Positions 1 through 4,790 of a DNA stretch of 11,723 bases are shown piece after piece. A model generated the notes under the pieces. The model made no database searches. It saw nothing but the letters and a program-made list of their open reading frames with translations, and was not told the DNA's origin. A program made the translations under genes and the position numbers. Positions within the stretch are counted from its first letter, which is position 1; each line of letters opens with the position of its first letter. The DNA is from Rhodoferax sp. (GTDB lineage: Bacteria > Pseudomonadota > Gammaproteobacteria > Burkholderiales > Burkholderiaceae_C): contig JARXAU010000149.1 of the NCBI GenBank assembly GCA_029865675.1, forward strand, positions 1 through 11,723, in the 5' to 3' direction.

Positions 1-103
1 TCCTTGAACGACCGTTTGTAGTTTCGCCGTCCACATGCCTTGAACTCAGTAGGCAACGACAAAAAGCACACAGTGATGCGGGCAAAAAGTGAAGTCAAGT
101 TCC

Positions 104-131
104 GTGGTCAATCGCTGCGCGATTCAACCAC
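104..131. repeat. imperfect hairpin at the left end
   Basis: GTGGTCAATCGC at 104-115 faces GCGATTCAACCAC at 119-131 across a 3-nt loop. The arms pair over 5 and 6 bp, interrupted by an asymmetric bulge. The hairpin contains the TGA that ends the small frame at 108-182. Neither strand has a T-run after it, so it is not a standard intrinsic terminator. The rest of positions 1-103 shows nothing I can assign. Confidence 0.4.
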
Positions 132-182
132 GAGGGATTTCTGTTCGATAACGATGGGGAAGCTCTTGTAGAACCAGTTAAC
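108..182 (-). pseudogene. possible 3' fragment of a gene abutting the attC core
   Basis: On the minus strand, immediately past the outer core box at 176-182, an open frame runs for about 24 codons to a TGA at 108-110. It encodes a plausible protein tail (WFYKSFPIVIEQKSLVVE, then SRSD), and most codons end in G or C, unlike random sequence. No start codon in this frame sits at the expected cassette position, so it could be the tail of a gene cut by cassette insertion or deletion. It could equally be chance. I recognise no family. Confidence 0.22.
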
Positions 183-244
183 CGGCGCGCGACGGTGGGG
201 CGAAGCCCCGCCCTCGCGCGTCCGTGTTGAACGCCGGGTTAGGC
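176..244 (-). other. attC recombination site (about 69 bp)
   Basis: On the minus strand the site opens with GCCTAAC (244-238) and closes with GTTAACT (182-176). The closing box fits GTTRRRY except for a C at its sixth position. Between them is a strong imperfect palindrome: CGCGCGA pairs with TCGCGCG, and inside it GGGGC pairs with GCCCC around a TTC loop, with unpaired bases between. This is the architecture of a folded single-stranded attC. The site is translated as the C-terminus of the preceding gene, ending NPAFNTDA and onward, a tail I recognise from other cassette proteins. Confidence 0.8.
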
Positions 245-783
245 CGCAACAGCTCCATGAGTTGTTGGACCCTGGCCTCACCGTTTGGCTTGGCACGAAG
301 TGCTCTCGCAAGAGTCTCGAGTTCGTCATCGGTAGCGACCCGGCGCCAGAGTTTCACGAAATCGCGGAACTCCTCGGTTCGTTCGTCATTCTTCACCAGC
401 TCCGCAAAGTGCTGGTGAAGCCTAGCCTTCTGGTCCGTCGAAAGCGATACATGCTTGAGGCGTCGGGCCAGGAGCGAACGAATAAAGCCCGAGTATGAAC
501 CGATGTGACGCAATTCAATGTACCGGATCGCCAACTCGGCACAAGCCGCGTCGTCTGCAAGAATTCCATCGGCCAAGCGGTACAGCGCTTGCCGATATTG
601 AAGCCAAGCATGCCGTTCGGGCATCCACGACGGTGCGCCAGGCTCAGTGGCCTCGGGGCCGCTGAGAATGAACGTGCCCCTGAGCTGCGCATGTTCGGCA
701 ATGATCTGGTTCGCGTACCACCCCTTCGGGACGCCGTGATACACGTCTAGCGGGATTGCGCGCCCTCGGTATGTCCAGACCAT
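178..783 (-). CDS. cassette-borne hypothetical protein, 201 aa
   Basis: Function unknown; I recognise no domain. The ATG at 783 lies 6 nt after a GTTAGGC core box, where a cassette gene should start. The protein is soluble, with no signal peptide or membrane segment. It starts with a Trp/Tyr-rich stretch (WTYRGRAIPLDVYHGVP), followed by a mainly helical, charged body (about residues 55-178: repeated Arg/Leu/Ala helices such as YRQALYRLADGILADDAACAELA). The last 22 residues (180-201) are encoded by the attC site itself, and the TAA stop comes from its closing core box. That tail is therefore probably not part of the functional fold. It could be a toxin, antitoxin or accessory enzyme, but nothing visible decides between these. 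Confidence 0.75.
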   Translation of the reverse strand: MVWTYRGRAIPLDVYHGVPKGWYANQIIAEHAQLRGTFILSGPEATEPGAPSWMPERHAWLQYRQALYRLADGILADDAACAELAIRYIELRHIGSYSGFIRSLLARRLKHVSLSTDQKARLHQHFAELVKNDERTEEFRDFVKLWRRVATDDELETLARALRAKPNGEARVQQLMELLRPNPAFNTDARGRGFAPPSRAG

Positions 784-788
784 TTGCG

Positions 789-809
789 GCCTAACATTCG
801 AGGTTAGGC
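789..809 (-). other. collapsed attC site: two core boxes with a 7-nt spacer
   Basis: On the minus strand GCCTAAC (809-803), CTCGAAT, then GTTAGGC (795-789). The two boxes are perfect inverted repeats. The usual central palindrome (normally tens of bases) is missing, so the site looks like an attC with its middle deleted. The preceding gene's TGA ends 1 nt before it and the next ATG begins 6 nt after it, so its cassette position is exact. Integrase activity on so short a site is doubtful because the bulged bases used for strand recognition are gone. Confidence 0.65.
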
Positions 810-810
810 A

Positions 811-1368
811 TCAGGCTCGCTCGAAGAGCATTGGATTGCCAAACTTCGTGGCAATGGCTGCCTGGACCTTTGATTTCTGGCCCCAGAGGCTGTTTAGCTG
901 GTGTTGTTCACCAAAGAGATTGAACCCTAGCTTTGGGTCGATGGATTCCTTCGCGTTTTCAGGCGCGACAACGACTGCGAGACTCATTCCGACGATGTAT
1001 CCGGTTGGAAGATTCCACTTGTTTTGGCCGAAGGTCAAGGACCCGCCAGTGTTGAACTCCAACCTTGGGTCTAGTTCTCCTTCATGGGCGATCGACGTTC
1101 GTCCGAACTTGTAGAGGGCGTCAGTTATGGAAACGCCGTCAACATGGATTCCCTTGAACACGTTGCCTGTCGCGACAGCGGAAAAAAGGGACTCCTCTTC
1201 TTCGAGGAATGCCTTTATGCGTTCCCCGACTCCAGCCTTGGGACGGCGCTTCTTGGCAGTCTTGTCGAGGGCGGGAAAGAGGTTTACGAGAGCACCTTCC
1301 CAATCCTGCTGCTGGATGTGTTCGATGCACTGTTGAATTCGGCGACTGACGCCGGACGAGGTGGTCAT
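811..1368 (-). CDS. cassette-borne hypothetical protein, 185 aa, possible HEPN-like
   Basis: The frame opens at an ATG at 1386, but that codon overlaps the GTTAGGC core box. The ATG at 1368, 7 nt past the box, is the more natural cassette start and gives 185 residues. The protein is soluble. Residues 7-60 are helical and charged (RRIQQCIEHIQQQDWEGALV, then a Lys/Arg-rich KTAKKRRPKAGVGERIKAFL). At 90-95 it has RTSIAH inside KFGRTSIAHEGELD, an R-x4-H pattern like the catalytic motif of HEPN RNases. The C-terminal half looks more beta-rich. A toxin or defence RNase is possible, but the motif alone is weak evidence and no antitoxin partner is obvious next to it. Confidence 0.75.
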   Translation of the reverse strand: MTTSSGVSRRIQQCIEHIQQQDWEGALVNLFPALDKTAKKRRPKAGVGERIKAFLEEEESLFSAVATGNVFKGIHVDGVSITDALYKFGRTSIAHEGELDPRLEFNTGGSLTFGQNKWNLPTGYIVGMSLAVVVAPENAKESIDPKLGFNLFGEQHQLNSLWGQKSKVQAAIATKFGNPMLFERA

Positions 1369-1374
1369 TCTGAT

Positions 1375-1431
1375 GCCTAACGTCATGTAGCCGAGCGCCT
1401 ATCTTGGAATTCCCAAGTTAGGCGACTTAAC
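1375..1431 (-). other. atypical attC/attI-like site with an extra core box
   Basis: On the minus strand the order is GTTAAGT (1431-1425), one base, GCCTAAC (1423-1417), 35 bp, then GTTAGGC (1381-1375). The last two form a core pair spanning 49 bp just before the cassette gene at 1368. The interior does not make one long attC stem; it holds its own palindrome, TTGGGAATTCCAA. GTTAAGT also fits GTTRRRY, so this could be an attI-type site or a cassette consisting of little more than a recombination site. It marks the upstream edge of the recognisable array. Confidence 0.5.
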
Positions 1432-1563
1432 ATCCTGCGCGATGTAATGCTGCCTTTGACCGACAGCACAAAAAGGGGTCGGGGGCATAAGTTGGTGTCA
1501 AACGCGATAGCCGGCGGGGTCACGACCGCCTGGTTTGAACCGTATCGGGTCCCGTGCGTCACC

Positions 1564-1857
1564 TCAAACGACAGCATGCCCAACCCCTAGCTGCTTCACC
1601 ACCCGCCCCTGCAACCGCCGATCCCGAACCAGCGTCTGCACCTCTTCAACGCACAGGGAGCGCCCTCCATCAAAAGCGTTTTTGCCCATGAACTTGAGCA
1701 ACGCGGGCCACTCGGCGTTCATCATCGTGGTGACTTCGGGCAGGCGCATGCCCAGTTCGCGGCTGCTAAAGGGCAGGGGCTTGGGGCTGGCAACCCTGGC
1801 TAAACGATGCAGCGCAGTGGAGCGCCAGGCGCAGCGGCTTCCAAGTGTCTGACGCAT
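1564..1857 (-). CDS. small hypothetical protein, 97 aa
   Basis: Not recognised. The ATG at 1857 is preceded by GAGGAAG with 5 nt spacing, a good Shine-Dalgarno, and codons from about residue 30 onward show strong G/C third-position preference. The first 30 residues are Arg/Ser-rich. Residues 31-90 look like a compact helical domain (RELGMRLPEVTTMMNAEWP, then EEVQTLVRDRRLQGRVVKQL). No signal peptide or membrane segment. The same frame stays open upstream to an ATG at 2121, but that extension is low-complexity and basic and looks non-coding. It could be a complete small gene or the 3' remnant of a longer one. Confidence 0.45.
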   Translation of the reverse strand: MRQTLGSRCAWRSTALHRLARVASPKPLPFSSRELGMRLPEVTTMMNAEWPALLKFMGKNAFDGGRSLCVEEVQTLVRDRRLQGRVVKQLGVGHAVV

Positions 1858-1981
1858 ATCGACTTCCTCATTGCGTTGTGCAACCGCAGGAAAGAGCAGA
1901 CAAGGCCCTCTTGTCCGTCGAATCTGGTGGCCCCGCTGACCTTGCGCTGCGGGGCAGCGCTTTAGTTCGGTGGCTTTGCGT

Positions 1982-2042
1982 CGCCGGTTTTCACCGGGTT
2001 TGCCCTTCAATTTCTTGTCCGCCCGTTCGGTAAAAACCGGCG
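1982..2042. repeat. 15-bp inverted repeat, 31-bp spacer
   Basis: CGCCGGTTTTCACCG at 1982-1996 and the inverse of CGCCGGTTTTTACCG at 2028-2042 match at 14 of 15 positions. It lies in the 358-bp stretch 1858-2215, where I see no gene. It could be a small non-autonomous element, a REP-like sequence or a structured leader of the gene starting at 1857. No target-site duplication is evident around it. Confidence 0.6.
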
Positions 2043-2128
2043 GAGGAATGGTATCAAAAAAGAACAGTGTTTCCAGAAAAGCGTGGGCGCCAGGGGTGCG
2101 CCCGCTGTGGCAGAGTGCCAACGCTTTC

Positions 2129-2151
2129 GCGGACCCGGCTTAAAGGTCCGC
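2129..2151. repeat. 7-bp perfect hairpin downstream of the catalase-like gene
   Basis: GCGGACC at 2129-2135 pairs with GGTCCGC at 2145-2151 around a 9-nt loop. It lies about 65 bp past the stop codon of the catalase-like gene. No T-run follows on the minus strand, so it is at most a weak or factor-assisted terminator. Confidence 0.4.
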
Positions 2152-2189
2152 ACCGTGCGTGCCACTATCGGCCTGGCAGGCGCTAATGT

Positions 2190-2216
2190 TTCCCTTGCTT
2201 CCCTTGCTTCCCTTGC
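2190..2216. repeat. three perfect tandem copies of a 9-bp unit
   Basis: TTCCCTTGC is repeated three times without mismatch at 2190-2198, 2199-2207 and 2208-2216. It begins at the last base of the stop codon of the catalase-like gene and runs into its 3' flank, so copy-number change would not alter the protein much unless it shifted the stop. It is likely a replication-slippage microrepeat. Confidence 0.85.
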
Positions 2217-3229
2217 TACTGCTGCTTAGGGCCTTCAACCAAGCGACGACCCAGGCCCACGCCATAAGGGGCGGCACGAGCGGCAATCATGGGGTCGGCC
2301 GATGGCTCCACACCTTTTGGCAAAACCATGGGATTGAAGGTAATTCCTAGGCAATCTCCACCAGCGTCTGGCGATACGGATGTGACTTTCAACACGCCCA
2401 AATTGACCTTCTTGCGGCCCGCAGGCAAGGGCACCGTGGCGCTGTCAATTTTGTCGCCTGGCTCTGCGAGTTCGAGGTTGAAGTTGAAAGACACTTTGTT
2501 GTCTTTCACGCGCTGGCGTAGCTCATCAAACAGAAAGCTCGGGCCCTTGGCCTTGGCTTCGTCATCGCTCAGGCCCTGCAGGCCCTCTGTGGGCTCAAAA
2601 ATCCATTTGCCGAAGCGTTTGTCGCCTTTGGCGTTAACAAAACCAAAGGCATGTACGCCCCAGTAATTCACCGTGCCAAAGCTGGCTGGCACAGGTTGGG
2701 ACGCAAAGTGTTTGCCTTGCAGCAGAACCTCGGGGTTGTCATCGGCAAATGCTTTTACTTTGGCGGGATCAGGCTTTTTTGTTTCAGGGTCTGGTTGCAG
2801 GGACGCCAAGCGGCCTAGAAACTGCTGGGGTGTTGATGCACCAAACACGGGTGCTGAGATATTGCCCATTTGCCAGATTTCGCCACCGGGCAGGTTGAAC
2901 TGCAGCGCCAGGTTGCGCTGGCTCTTTCCGTTGTCAGGCGCATTGGGGTTGGCCCCGCCCACCGAAAATCGCACCAGCACGGGCACTGGCTTGCCGCTGA
3001 ACGCGGTAGAGGTGGACAGGCCGCGCGCATCGGCGTTGCCAACAAACTCGCCAGCGGCGCAAATGCCCTTGGCGCCCGAGCGGCGATAGCCCTCGAATTT
3101 GCCAAAGGTGGACTCGAACTGGTTCAAAAACACATTGGGGTCCACCTGAGCGCTCGGTGCTTGGGCAAATGCACCGAGGGACAGCGCAGAGGTGGCGGCT
3201 GCTACGGCGCAAAGTAGGGGTAATTTCAT
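2216..3229 (-). CDS. secreted catalase-like heme protein (SrpA-type catalase family)
   Basis: A 337-residue member of the short catalase-related family, about two thirds of a full catalase. The start at 3229 is preceded by AGGAG 7 nt upstream and opens a Sec signal peptide (residues 1-22, cleavage near AFA/QAP), so the protein is periplasmic. An ATG 45 nt upstream is possible but lacks the signal context. Family landmarks: GAKGICAAGEF (52-62), VRFSVGG (86-92), an NLPGG loop (112-116), and the proximal heme ligand pattern RAAPY with Arg318 and Tyr322. The distal catalytic His expected before AKG is Gly52, and the Asn expected before APVF is Ser125, so classic catalase chemistry is doubtful. 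It is transcribed divergently from the ECF sigma gene and has a SigF-type promoter, which suggests stress-induced heme-peroxidase or heme-binding work. Confidence 0.88.
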   Translation of the reverse strand: MKLPLLCAVAAATSALSLGAFAQAPSAQVDPNVFLNQFESTFGKFEGYRRSGAKGICAAGEFVGNADARGLSTSTAFSGKPVPVLVRFSVGGANPNAPDNGKSQRNLALQFNLPGGEIWQMGNISAPVFGASTPQQFLGRLASLQPDPETKKPDPAKVKAFADDNPEVLLQGKHFASQPVPASFGTVNYWGVHAFGFVNAKGDKRFGKWIFEPTEGLQGLSDDEAKAKGPSFLFDELRQRVKDNKVSFNFNLELAEPGDKIDSATVPLPAGRKKVNLGVLKVTSVSPDAGGDCLGITFNPMVLPKGVEPSADPMIAARAAPYGVGLGRRLVEGPKQQ

Positions 3230-3289
3230 GGGGTAACTCCTGTTGTTGACGTGTGATGAAGGGCAAAGAGACAAAAACTTTGGTTCTCA

Positions 3290-3318
3290 TTCAACCCCTC
3301 TTAGGTCTTGGGGTTGAA
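3290..3318. repeat. 9-bp perfect inverted repeat in the catalase-like gene leader
   Basis: TTCAACCCC (3290-3298) and GGGGTTGAA (3310-3318) flank an 11-nt spacer. In the minus-strand transcript this falls about 15 nt after the predicted start site and about 60 nt before the ATG at 3229. It may be a leader hairpin or an operator for a dimeric regulator. There is no T-run directly after it. Confidence 0.55.
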
Positions 3319-3339
3319 CCGTTTGTGCTCCTACAGTAG

Positions 3340-3366
3340 TTCGCGGTAGTTGCCCTGCGGGTTACA
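3340..3366 (-). promoter_or_regulatory. predicted SigF-type ECF promoter for the catalase-like gene
   Basis: On the minus strand TGTAACC (3366-3360), exactly 16 nt, then CGAA (3343-3340). This is the -35 GTAACC / -10 CGAA arrangement I recall for promoters of Caulobacter SigF, whose relative is encoded divergently here. The start of transcription would be near 3333, giving a leader of about 100 nt. Confidence 0.6.
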
Positions 3367-3409
3367 GTTCAACGATAAAAAATATTTCCAATTTCTTTTT
3401 TGATCTTGC

Positions 3410-3436
3410 TGTAACCGCGGGCCTCTATGGAACCAA
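3410..3436 (+). promoter_or_regulatory. possible autoregulatory promoter overlapping the sigma gene start
   Basis: On the plus strand TGTAACC (3410-3416), 16 nt, then CCAA (3433-3436), one mismatch from the CGAA element found on the opposite strand. If used, transcription would begin after the ATG at 3427, so translation would have to start further down, for example at TTG 3478. The two TGTAACC boxes face away from each other about 44 bp apart. Confidence 0.3.
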
Positions 3437-4002
3437 TACAACTCAGGCACGCGCGCTTTGCGTCTAGCGAAAGCCATTTGCAAACGCTGCTGGTTCAAGG
3501 CAATGGTGGCGAGGCATTGGCCTACCACGAGTTTTTGAGGTCGCTCAGCGGGCACTTGCGCGCGTATTTCCGGCGGCGTCTTTTTCAACGACCTGATGAC
3601 ATAGAGGATTTGGTGCAAGAAACCCTGCTCGCCGTTCACAACCAGCGGCACACCTACCGCGCAGATCTGCCGCTGACGGCCTGGGTCCACGGCATCGCGC
3701 GCTACAAGTTCTTCAATTTGTTGCGAGCCCGGTCTGCGCGGGAGGAACTCCACGAGCCCTTGGACGACGAGTCGCTGCTGTTTGCCGAATCAGACACCGA
3801 TGCCTTTGAGGCCAAGAAAGACCTGGACACACTGCTGTCCGACCTTCCTGAGCGCCAGCGCTTGCCCATCGTGCACGTCAAGCTGGAGGGGCTGTCGGTG
3901 GCAGAGACGGCCTTGCGCACTGGAATGTCAGAGTCCGCCATCAAAGTCGGCATCCACCGCGGACTCAAAGCCCTGGCGGCAAAGATAAGAGAAAGCACAT
4001 GA
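3427..4002 (+). CDS. sigF: ECF RNA polymerase sigma factor, SigF/ECF16-like
   Basis: 191 residues with the two ECF domains. Region 2 is about residues 30-102 (DDIEDLVQETLLAVHNQRHT at 57-76, then the DNA-melting stretch LTAWVHGIARYKFFNLLR). Region 4 is about 133-188, ending in a helix-turn-helix (LSVAETALRTGMSESAIKVGIHRGLKAL). It directs RNA polymerase to a small stress regulon. The 3' end overlaps the anti-sigma gene by 4 bp (ATGA), indicating translational coupling. No good Shine-Dalgarno precedes ATG 3427, and a promoter-like GTAACC ends only 10 nt upstream. TTG 3478 (weak GAAAG upstream) would give a 174-residue protein starting just ahead of region 2. The family assignment rests on the sequence and on the DUF1109 partner. 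Confidence 0.9.
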   Translation: MEPIQLRHARFASSESHLQTLLVQGNGGEALAYHEFLRSLSGHLRAYFRRRLFQRPDDIEDLVQETLLAVHNQRHTYRADLPLTAWVHGIARYKFFNLLRARSAREELHEPLDDESLLFAESDTDAFEAKKDLDTLLSDLPERQRLPIVHVKLEGLSVAETALRTGMSESAIKVGIHRGLKALAAKIREST

Positions 4003-4640
4003 AAACAGAAGACTTGATCGGCCTCTTGGCGGCGGGCGAGACCCGCGTTGCGCCGCACCTGGTTCGTCAGCGCTTTGCAGCCGCCATGGGGTGGAGCATT
4101 CCGCTGGCTGCGCTGGTCATGGTCAGCGTCTATGGCCTTCGTGGCGACTTGGTGCAGGCCTTGAGCGGCACCGTGTTTTGGATGAAGCTGGCCTTTGCTG
4201 GGGCGCTGGCGCTCTTTGCGGGTCTAGCGACCGATCGGCTGGGTCGGCCTGGTATGCGGGTGGCTGGGGTCTGGGCCGGCCTGGCGGCGCCCGTGGTTTT
4301 GCTGTGGCTCGCGGCTGCAGCGGCCCTGTTGGGGGCGGACCCGGCAGAGCGCGCTGAGCTCGTGTTCGGCAGCAGCTGGAGGTCATGCCCCTTCAACATC
4401 GCTTTGATTTCGCTGCCCCTCTTTGCCGCGATGCTGTGGTTTGTAAAAGGCATGGCGCCTACCGAGCCTGCGCTGGCAGGGGCCAGCGCAGGCCTGTTGT
4501 CCGGCGCCGTGGCCACGCTCATTTATGCACTTCACTGCCCCGAATCATCTGTCACCTTTGTGGGTATTTGGTACGTGCTGGGCATCGCCATTCCGACGCT
4601 TGTCGGCGCAGCCTTGGGGCCCAGACTGCTGCGTTGGTGA
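3999..4640 (+). CDS. nrsF: NrsF/DUF1109-type membrane anti-sigma factor
   Basis: A 213-residue inner-membrane protein with a short cytoplasmic N-terminus (MKTEDLIGLLAAGETRVAP) and about six hydrophobic segments (roughly 30-46, 60-77, 87-112, 134-150, 157-177, 186-208). This matches DUF1109, the family of Caulobacter NrsF, which holds SigF at the membrane and releases it on heavy-metal or oxidative stress. Two cysteines, Cys130 in SSWRSCPFN and Cys180 in ALHCPESS, sit almost exactly where NrsF has its two sensor cysteines (131 and 181). The gene overlaps the sigma gene by 4 bp, so the two form an operon. By inference, thiol modification of these cysteines controls the sigma factor and the divergent catalase-like gene. 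Confidence 0.9.
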   Translation: MKTEDLIGLLAAGETRVAPHLVRQRFAAAMGWSIPLAALVMVSVYGLRGDLVQALSGTVFWMKLAFAGALALFAGLATDRLGRPGMRVAGVWAGLAAPVVLLWLAAAAALLGADPAERAELVFGSSWRSCPFNIALISLPLFAAMLWFVKGMAPTEPALAGASAGLLSGAVATLIYALHCPESSVTFVGIWYVLGIAIPTLVGAALGPRLLRW

Positions 4641-4745
4641 GCGCGCGGGCCGCCGCGCAGTGGCGCACAGTGGCGCGCACGCCGAGCCCTTGTGCTCCGT
4701 GTGCCACATCAATGCACACACTGAATTCCTGTGGACCAATGGCGG

Positions 4746-4768
4746 TGGCTGAGGTGAAGCCATTTTTT
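4746..4768 (+). terminator. short hairpin plus T6, terminator or phaC leader attenuator
   Basis: TGGCT (4746-4750) pairs with AGCCA (4758-4762) around a 7-nt loop, followed at once by six T residues (4763-4768). It lies about 105 bp after the anti-sigma gene and 22 bp before the PHA synthase ATG. The simplest reading is an intrinsic terminator for the sigma/anti-sigma operon. The stem is short, so efficiency may be low. Confidence 0.45.
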
Positions 4769-4790
4769 GATCCACCAACGGGAATGCACC

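Larger units (their letters stand above)
176..1431 (-). mobile_element. integron gene-cassette array without integrase (CALIN-like)
   Basis: Two minus-strand genes are each bounded by paired 7-bp core boxes of the integron type (RYYYAAC after a gene, GTTRRRY before the next). Boxes are at 238-244/176-182, 803-809/789-795 and 1417-1423/1375-1381. Spacing is typical of cassettes: the gene starting at 1368 begins 7 nt after a GTTAGGC box, the gene starting at 783 begins 6 nt after another, and the upstream gene stops 1 nt before its GCCTAAC box. No tyrosine recombinase is encoded in the window, so this is either a cluster of attC sites lacking an integrase or the distal part of an array whose integrase lies outside. 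The region also has less GC-biased codon use than the genes to the right. Confidence 0.8.

Noticed and set aside
393..701. Overlapping minus-strand frame of 102 aa inside the left cassette gene
   Set aside because: No ribosome site or core box at its start; the 201-aa frame begins exactly where a cassette gene should.
1460..1500. AAAAAGGGGTCGGGGGCATAA-like stretch resembling motifs beside REP-associated transposases
   Set aside because: Only a vague resemblance; no Y1 transposase and no second copy in the window.
1383..1583. 66-aa minus-strand frame across the array edge
   Set aside because: It reads through the GTTAAGT/GCCTAAC core boxes, has no ribosome site, and has no recognisable content.
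1535..2033. Possible integron integrase remnant on the plus strand
   Set aside because: The plus-strand frames here show none of the tyrosine recombinase Arg/His/Tyr motifs and look like shadows of the minus-strand gene.
1858..2121. Upstream extension of the 97-aa gene to an ATG at 2121
   Set aside because: The added residues are low-complexity and basic, there is no ribosome site at 2121, and the extension covers the inverted repeat at 1982-2042. The ATG at 1857 has a good Shine-Dalgarno.
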